Position numbers and translations under genes: made by a program
Assembly: GCA_003224195.1 (NCBI GenBank)
Contig: QHYP01000232.1
Coordinates: 1-27,069, forward strand
Length of the DNA: 27,069 bases
Source: Acidobacteriota bacterium
Lineage (GTDB): Bacteria > Acidobacteriota > Terriglobia > Acidiferrales > UBA7541
Direction of reading: 5' to 3'
Shown: one piece after another, positions 22,293 to 27,069 of the stretch
Layout: each line of letters begins with the position of its first letter
How positions within the stretch are numbered: the stretch's first letter is position 1
Notes under the pieces: generated by a model
Databases searched by the model: none
The model's input: the letters and a program-made list of their open reading frames with translations, nothing else
What the model was told of the DNA's origin: nothing

Positions 22293-24845
22293 ATGGCTGT
22301 TGGCGGCTCATTTCAACACCCACTGAGGAGCGGCGGTAGCCAATCGAAGCTGCGCGGAATAGTTACGCTGGCCGCGATTTTCATTTTTTCTCAAGGACAT
22401 GCAGCGCAGCAATCCGTTCCCAGCCAGGGTAACGCCCGGCAGTCTTCGAAGACCCACTCACATTTCCTGGAAGCAGAAACACTGCTTCGCCAAGGGTTAA
22501 TCGAGGAGGCCAAAAAGAAAATACAGGAGGAGCTCGAACGGAATCCTTCTAGCGTAGAGGGCTACAACTTGTTGGGAATTGTCTACAGCGATGAAAAAGA
22601 CTATGCAGACGCCCTTGAGGCATTCAAACATGCGCTAAAGCTCGACCCAAGCTCTACCAGGGCCCGTAACAACCTCGGGAACGTATACGTTGCCAAGGAA
22701 AAGCTCGATCTCGCTGAGGAAGAGTTCAGGAAAGTCTTGCGCCTTGCCCCCGGGAATCGCGATGCAAACTACAACCTGGGCCTGGTTCTGATGGCCAAGG
22801 GTTTACCTGGTGAGGCCATTTCCCATTTTCAGCGCGTGCGCCCTCCTAGTATCGCAACTCGCTTCAACCTGACTCGCGCCTATCTTCAGGCAGGCAGGAC
22901 CGCCGAAGGGTTGAAGGTGGCAACGGAACTCTCAGCTCAAAATAAGGATGACGTCCAGCTGCATTTCACACTCGGTGTGTTGTTGGCCTCTGAAAAACAA
23001 TACCGGCCAGCCCGGCTTGAACTGGAAAAGGCCAATGCATTACAACCCGAAACATGGGAGATTCTCCACAACCTTGGACAGGCTTATCTTCAGAGCGGCG
23101 AATACGCGAAAGCCGAGCTGGTGTTGAACCGTGCCCTGAAACTAAAACCCGACTCGCCCGAAACCCTCTACCTGATGGCGCAAGTCTATTCGGACCAGAC
23201 TCGGGCGGTCGATGCCCTGGATTTGCTGGTGCGTGCTCATAGGCTTGCCCCTGAGAATACCGACATCATCTTTTTGCTGGCCCGGGTCAGCATGTCCCAA
23301 AATTACTTCGAAGATGCTATCCCGCTCCTTGAATCAGGATTGAAAATCGCCCCGAAGCGAGCTGATCTCCATGCCGCCCTGGGCGAGAGCTATTTCATGT
23401 CAGGAAAGGCGGAGAAGGCCATCGAGGAGTTCAAAACACTGATCGATGTGGACCCTTCGGCGCGATCCTATGCATTTATAGGGCTCTCTTATCGGCATTT
23501 GGGACGATTCGACGAAGCAAAGAAATACTTTCGGGAAGGGCTCAAGAAAGATCCTCACAACTCTTCCTGCTTGTTCAATATGGGGTATATGGAGGAGCGG
23601 CAAGGAAATCATCGGGCAGCCGAACAGTTCTTTCAGGCGGCGCTCCGGTCGAATCCTGATTTTTCCGAAGCGTTGCTGGAACTGGCGAATCTGCGAATCG
23701 CAAACAAGAGATTTGAGGAGGCAGCAGACCTGCTCAGAAAATTCGTCCGAGTGAGCCGCTCCCCCGCTTCCGGGTACTACAAGCTAGCCATGGTGGAGAG
23801 GAGTCTCCATCAGACGGGGGCCGCACAGAGAGATTTGAATGTATTCCAGACCCTCTCCAAAGACTCTGCAACCGGTCCGTATCCATACCAGCACCTTTTC
23901 GACTACCTTGACAATCGCTCCAACCTTTCCACGCAGGCCCGGACTCAACTGGACCTGACAGAGCTATCCGGACGCATCCAGAAACACCCGGACCAGCCTG
24001 AAGACCTCTACTTGCTGGCTGAAACTTACCTCAAACTCGCGAAACCCGAAGAAGCTCGAAACGCTATCGCGCAACTGGACCAAATCAGCGCGGGCGACTA
24101 CCGTACCCAAACGGGGGTGGGCGTATTGCTGGCGCGTTACCGTTTATACGACGACGCCGTACAGCATTTCCAGGCGGCGCTGCGCGCGAATCCCGACTCC
24201 GACGACGTGAAATTCGACCTGGCTGATGCTTACTTCCGGAAAGGCGTCTATGCCCTTGCACTTGAAGTTGCCCGGCAAGTTTCGGGTCAAGGTCAGCAGG
24301 ATGATGCCTTCCTGGCTTTGCTTGGAGACATCCAAGCGCACCTTGGCGACACCGCGCGGGCCGCAGAGATTTTTGGAGACGCGATCCGCCGAAACCCTGA
24401 TAACGACCAGTATTACCTTTTCCTCGCGCTGGTCGACCTTCGCGGGAACGATGTCAAGCGTGCGGAAGAAACACTGCGGAAGGGGCAGTCTCGAATTCCC
24501 GGCTCGGGGAAGATCCTATGGGGTTTGGGAATTATTTCGGTCTTGGAAGGTAAAACCGCGGAAGCCGCGGAACGTTTGGAGCGCGCGGTGGACCTGCTGC
24601 CAGAGTGGCCCGGGAGTTATTCAACGTTGGGCGTTTTCTATTACCAAACGGGACAGATCGCCAAAGCGCGGGAAGTGCTGAATCGTTTCAAGAACGGCAA
24701 CGCGGGCGGACTGGACGTAAGCCGGATTGAAGAAGCCCTGTCCCGAGCACGGGAGATTTCTTCTTCCATCCACGAACCTATGCCGATGACTGCCCGGCAA
24801 CAATTGCTTCAACTGGCGCTATCTCTCGCCGAGCGCACGCTCTGA
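22293..24845 (+). CDS. Large exported TPR-repeat protein
   Basis: An 850-residue protein with a probable signal peptide (basic SKLRG, hydrophobic IVTLAAIFIFSQG, cleavage near HAA) followed almost entirely by tetratricopeptide repeats, about 20 units, for example GYNLLGIVYSDEKDYADALEAF, NLGNVYVAKEKLDLAEEEF and LGVLLARYRLYDDAVQHFQAAL. GGAGG stands 11 bp before the ATG at 22293. An in-frame TTG at 22242 overlaps the stop of the previous gene (TTGA) and is a real alternative that would couple the two genes. TPR solenoids act as protein-protein scaffolds. Its place between two FG-GAP/UnbV genes suggests it organises those propeller proteins in the periplasm. A second, shorter TPR gene is in the divergent arm. 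Confidence 0.88.
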   Translation: MAVGGSFQHPLRSGGSQSKLRGIVTLAAIFIFSQGHAAQQSVPSQGNARQSSKTHSHFLEAETLLRQGLIEEAKKKIQEELERNPSSVEGYNLLGIVYSDEKDYADALEAFKHALKLDPSSTRARNNLGNVYVAKEKLDLAEEEFRKVLRLAPGNRDANYNLGLVLMAKGLPGEAISHFQRVRPPSIATRFNLTRAYLQAGRTAEGLKVATELSAQNKDDVQLHFTLGVLLASEKQYRPARLELEKANALQPETWEILHNLGQAYLQSGEYAKAELVLNRALKLKPDSPETLYLMAQVYSDQTRAVDALDLLVRAHRLAPENTDIIFLLARVSMSQNYFEDAIPLLESGLKIAPKRADLHAALGESYFMSGKAEKAIEEFKTLIDVDPSARSYAFIGLSYRHLGRFDEAKKYFREGLKKDPHNSSCLFNMGYMEERQGNHRAAEQFFQAALRSNPDFSEALLELANLRIANKRFEEAADLLRKFVRVSRSPASGYYKLAMVERSLHQTGAAQRDLNVFQTLSKDSATGPYPYQHLFDYLDNRSNLSTQARTQLDLTELSGRIQKHPDQPEDLYLLAETYLKLAKPEEARNAIAQLDQISAGDYRTQTGVGVLLARYRLYDDAVQHFQAALRANPDSDDVKFDLADAYFRKGVYALALEVARQVSGQGQQDDAFLALLGDIQAHLGDTARAAEIFGDAIRRNPDNDQYYLFLALVDLRGNDVKRAEETLRKGQSRIPGSGKILWGLGIISVLEGKTAEAAERLERAVDLLPEWPGSYSTLGVFYYQTGQIAKAREVLNRFKNGNAGGLDVSRIEEALSRAREISSSIHEPMPMTARQQLLQLALSLAERTL

Positions 24846-24982
24846 ACCGGCGGACGGATACTTCCAGTTGAGCGCCTTAATGGCCGACGCTAGAATGCGA
24901 GCGCGGGTTGAAATACTCGGGCATGTCGAGAGCATTGTTACCACGCTTCTGATTGAGGGAACATCCGCTGGGCAATCCGGGA

Positions 24983-26755
24983 ATGGGGAAAAAACCAAAA
25001 ACAGGGGTGGGATTCGGTTTCGGAACCAAGTGCAGCGCATTCCTTGTATCAGGCGCTGCCATAGGCATGGCCATCAAAGTGATGGCCCTCGCCGGGCGGC
25101 AGAGGCCTAAACTGCAGGACTCTCGAATCACCGTCCGTTATACTGACGTTCGAAAAGCTGCCGGTATCACTTTTCTTCAGGATGCCACTCAAACCGAAGA
25201 AAAGTATTACCTTGAAACTATGGGCACTGGGGTCGGTTGGATCGACTATGACCAGGACGGGCTGATGGATCTCTTCTTTGTGCAGTCTGGCGCCACCGAC
25301 ATCTACAAACCACTGCATCCCTTGCGCTCGGCTCTTTACCACAATAATGGGGATGGAACATTTACCGACGTCACCGAAAAAGCCGGCGTCGGCGGTGAGG
25401 GCCATTACGGCCAAGGCGTTGCCGTGGGGGACTTCGACAATGACGGATATCCCGATCTGTACATTACCGGCTATGGCCGTGCGATCCTTTACCACAATAA
25501 CGGCGACGGAACGTTTACCGACGTCACTGCCAAGGCCGGTGTCGCAGACGAAGGCGGCTGGTCAACGAGTGCGGGGTGGTTTGACTACGATAAGGACGGT
25601 TGGCTCGACCTGATTGTCACCAATTACATCGCGTGGGCGCCAAAAAATAACCTTTGGTGCGGTGAACACCGGCCCGGCTACCGCTCCTACTGCCATCCGG
25701 GCAACTACAAGGGGCAGAAAACAAAGCTCTTCCATAACAACCATGACGGTACCTTCACCGACGTGAGCGATGCTTCCGGTGTCGGCAAGCCCGAATCCAA
25801 AGGTATGGGTGTGGTGCTCGCGGACTTCAACAACGACGGCTGGACAGACATCGCCATCGCGAACGACTCTTGGCCGAATTTTCTGTTCCTTAACAATCAC
25901 GACGGTACGTTTCAGGACGTATCTTTGGTTTCCGGAATGGCGGCGAGTGAGGACGGTCGCTACGAGGCGGGAATGGGTATCGACGCCGCGGATGTGGATG
26001 GGGACGGCTGGCTGGACGTATATATCACCCACCTCGATTTCGAATTAAATCGTCTCTACCACAACAACCGAAATGGAACCTTTGATGACTACACGTATCG
26101 CTCCGGGATCGGGAACAGGGCCATCCTTCTGAGTGGTGTGTCCATGAAGTTCCTCGACTATGACAACGATGGCTGGCCCGATATCCTGCAATTAAACGGC
26201 GCCATGCTGGACAACGTTCAGCTATACCACAGCGAAGTGTCTTACAAGGAGCCCTTGCTCATGTTTCGGAATTTGGAGAAGGGCCAATTCGGGAAAGTGT
26301 CGGAGTCTTTGGGACCAGACTTCATGCGCCCCATCGCCGGACGCGGACTCGCCACCGCTGACTTCGACAATGACGGGGACATCGACTTTGCCATCAACAA
26401 CCGCGGCGACTATCCGGAGCTCCTGCGCAATGACGGCGGAAACACCAATCACTGGCTGGAAGTCCTGTTGATCGGAACGCGCTCGAACCGGGACGGCATC
26501 GGCTCTTCGCTGAAGTTGACCTCCGAAGGGTTTGTGCACGTCGAACAGGCAAAGGGCGGCATGAGCTATATGTCGGCAAGCGACCCCCGGATTCTGTTTG
26601 GGCTTGGAAGGCGCACCAAGATCGAATCTTTCGAGATCACCTGGCCGAGCGGCCAAGTGGATCGGTTGACGAATGTACCCATCGACCGAATCATCGCCGT
26701 CAAGGAGGGCACAGGAATTGTGCCGCGCCAGTTTCCAAAAGTAGCGAGCCGATGA
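24983..26755 (+). CDS. Exported FG-GAP/ASPIC-UnbV protein (CRTAC1 family)
   Basis: A 590-residue protein. The ATG at 24983 is preferred to a TTG at 24953; it gives a weak signal-like segment (CSAFLVSGAAIGMAIKVMALAG, about residues 17-38). Seven FG-GAP/VCBS calcium-binding motifs, from IDYDQDGLMDLFF through GDFDNDGYPDLYI to ADFDNDGDIDFAI, fit a seven-bladed propeller. An insert with two Cys (NNLWCGEHRPGYRSYCHPGNY) is typical of this family. The C-terminal ASPIC/UnbV domain has SNRDGIGSSL, ILFGLGRR and ITWPSGQVDRL. It lies 137 bp after the TPR gene and is followed by another gene of the same family. Related domains in animals (CRTAC1) are extracellular and bind calcium; the bacterial role is unknown. 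Two adjacent blades are nearly identical at DNA level (153-bp period). Confidence 0.92.
   Translation: MGKKPKTGVGFGFGTKCSAFLVSGAAIGMAIKVMALAGRQRPKLQDSRITVRYTDVRKAAGITFLQDATQTEEKYYLETMGTGVGWIDYDQDGLMDLFFVQSGATDIYKPLHPLRSALYHNNGDGTFTDVTEKAGVGGEGHYGQGVAVGDFDNDGYPDLYITGYGRAILYHNNGDGTFTDVTAKAGVADEGGWSTSAGWFDYDKDGWLDLIVTNYIAWAPKNNLWCGEHRPGYRSYCHPGNYKGQKTKLFHNNHDGTFTDVSDASGVGKPESKGMGVVLADFNNDGWTDIAIANDSWPNFLFLNNHDGTFQDVSLVSGMAASEDGRYEAGMGIDAADVDGDGWLDVYITHLDFELNRLYHNNRNGTFDDYTYRSGIGNRAILLSGVSMKFLDYDNDGWPDILQLNGAMLDNVQLYHSEVSYKEPLLMFRNLEKGQFGKVSESLGPDFMRPIAGRGLATADFDNDGDIDFAINNRGDYPELLRNDGGNTNHWLEVLLIGTRSNRDGIGSSLKLTSEGFVHVEQAKGGMSYMSASDPRILFGLGRRTKIESFEITWPSGQVDRLTNVPIDRIIAVKEGTGIVPRQFPKVASR
25336..25545 (+). 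repeat. Internal 153-bp-period repeat coding for two propeller blades
   Basis: The segments at about 25336-25392 and 25489-25545 are nearly identical in DNA (both encode YHNNGDGTFTDVT followed by xKAGV) and are offset by 153 bp, or 51 codons. This suggests a fairly recent blade duplication or conversion inside the FG-GAP propeller gene. Confidence 0.6.
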
Positions 26756-26827
26756 AGAGAAAAGGAATGGGTGGGTTTGCTCCCGAATTTCCGCCGAAAC
26801 GAGCTTCGACCTAGACGATCAACAACC

Positions 26828-27069
26828 ATGATTCTCCCGCGACGACGTTTCCTCGGCTCCTCTCTGGTCATTCTCGGTAATACGCTACTGGACGCGCTCA
26901 CCAGCCCACTCTGGAAATGGAGCCACGGGACAGTCCTCAAAGCGGCTGCCGCTTCGAATCCCCCCGCGGCCTCTCCGGTCGTGTTTGTAGACGTGGCCCG
27001 GGAAGCCGGTCTGAATGCCCCCAATGTATGGGGCGGCGTCGATCACAAGCGGTCCATCATTGAAGCGAA
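26828..27069 (+). CDS. FG-GAP/ASPIC-UnbV-type exported protein, N-terminal part (cut by window end)
   Basis: The ATG at 26828 opens a frame that runs off the window (80 codons seen). It begins ILPRRRFLGSSLVILGNTLLDAL, a twin-arginine-like signal. After a low-complexity AAAASNPPAASP linker comes VVFVDVAREAGLNAPNVWGG, then VDHKRSIIEA. This matches the opening of FG-GAP/UnbV (CRTAC1) proteins, where F-x-D-V-x-x-x-A-G-L and a following I-x-E-x-x-G lead into the first propeller blade. It lies 72 bp after the previous gene of the same family and would be the third such protein in a row. The family call rests on a short stretch. Confidence 0.7.
   Translation, partial: MILPRRRFLGSSLVILGNTLLDALTSPLWKWSHGTVLKAAAASNPPAASPVVFVDVAREAGLNAPNVWGGVDHKRSIIEA

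Noticed and set aside
22293..24845. Repetitive coding DNA that could suggest a repeat array or CRISPR
   Set aside because: The periodicity is 34 codons of degenerate TPR sequence; there are no exact repeats with unique spacers anywhere in the window.

Overview
The window looks like a chromosomal segment of a soil bacterium of the Acidobacteriota type. This is inferred from gene content: an Oar-like TonB-dependent receptor with a carboxypeptidase-regulatory-like N-terminus, FG-GAP/ASPIC-UnbV (CRTAC1) proteins, large exported TPR proteins, Tat-exported enzymes and a secreted GH42 glycosidase. No rRNA or other phylogenetic marker is present, so the phylum is an inference.

Bases 1-6900 are an accessory, mobile-element-rich stretch. 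The 3' part of a tyrosine recombinase ends 57 bp from the 3' end of a tRNA-Arg(UCU) gene. On the other side of the tRNA lies a second recombinase translationally coupled to an excisionase-like HTH gene. Both recombinase 3' ends carry tandem 10-11 bp repeats that resemble recombinase arm sites. Then come an IS110-family element (DEDD transposase, candidate bridge-RNA region, several copies of a 15-bp palindrome arm at its edges), a small minus-strand operon of unknown function (90 aa, 41 aa with CxxC, 336 aa), and two gene remnants: an IPT/TIG-domain fragment and the C-terminal part of a TolC-family outer-membrane protein.

Bases 6900-9030 hold a single exported GH42 beta-galactosidase-like gene with its own candidate promoter. 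It converges with the next block.

Bases 9068-27069 look like one bidirectional functional unit around a 365-bp control region (16934-17298). The minus-strand arm is an Oar-like TonB receptor, an exported TPR protein, a Tat-exported alkaline-phosphatase-superfamily protein and a conserved-looking hypothetical protein. The plus-strand arm is a LacI-family repressor, a 1278-residue fusion (Tat signal, seven-motif FG-GAP propeller, UnbV, thioredoxin-like domain with SxxC in place of CxxC, TPRs), an 850-residue TPR protein, a 590-residue FG-GAP/UnbV protein and the start of a third such protein cut by the window end. Four sites matching the LacI-family core AAnCGnTT (one with a single mismatch) lie in the shared control region, one of them inside the spacer of a good sigma70-type promoter for the lacI gene. 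The simplest reading is a LacI-controlled, PUL-like envelope uptake and processing locus with an unknown, probably carbohydrate-related substrate.
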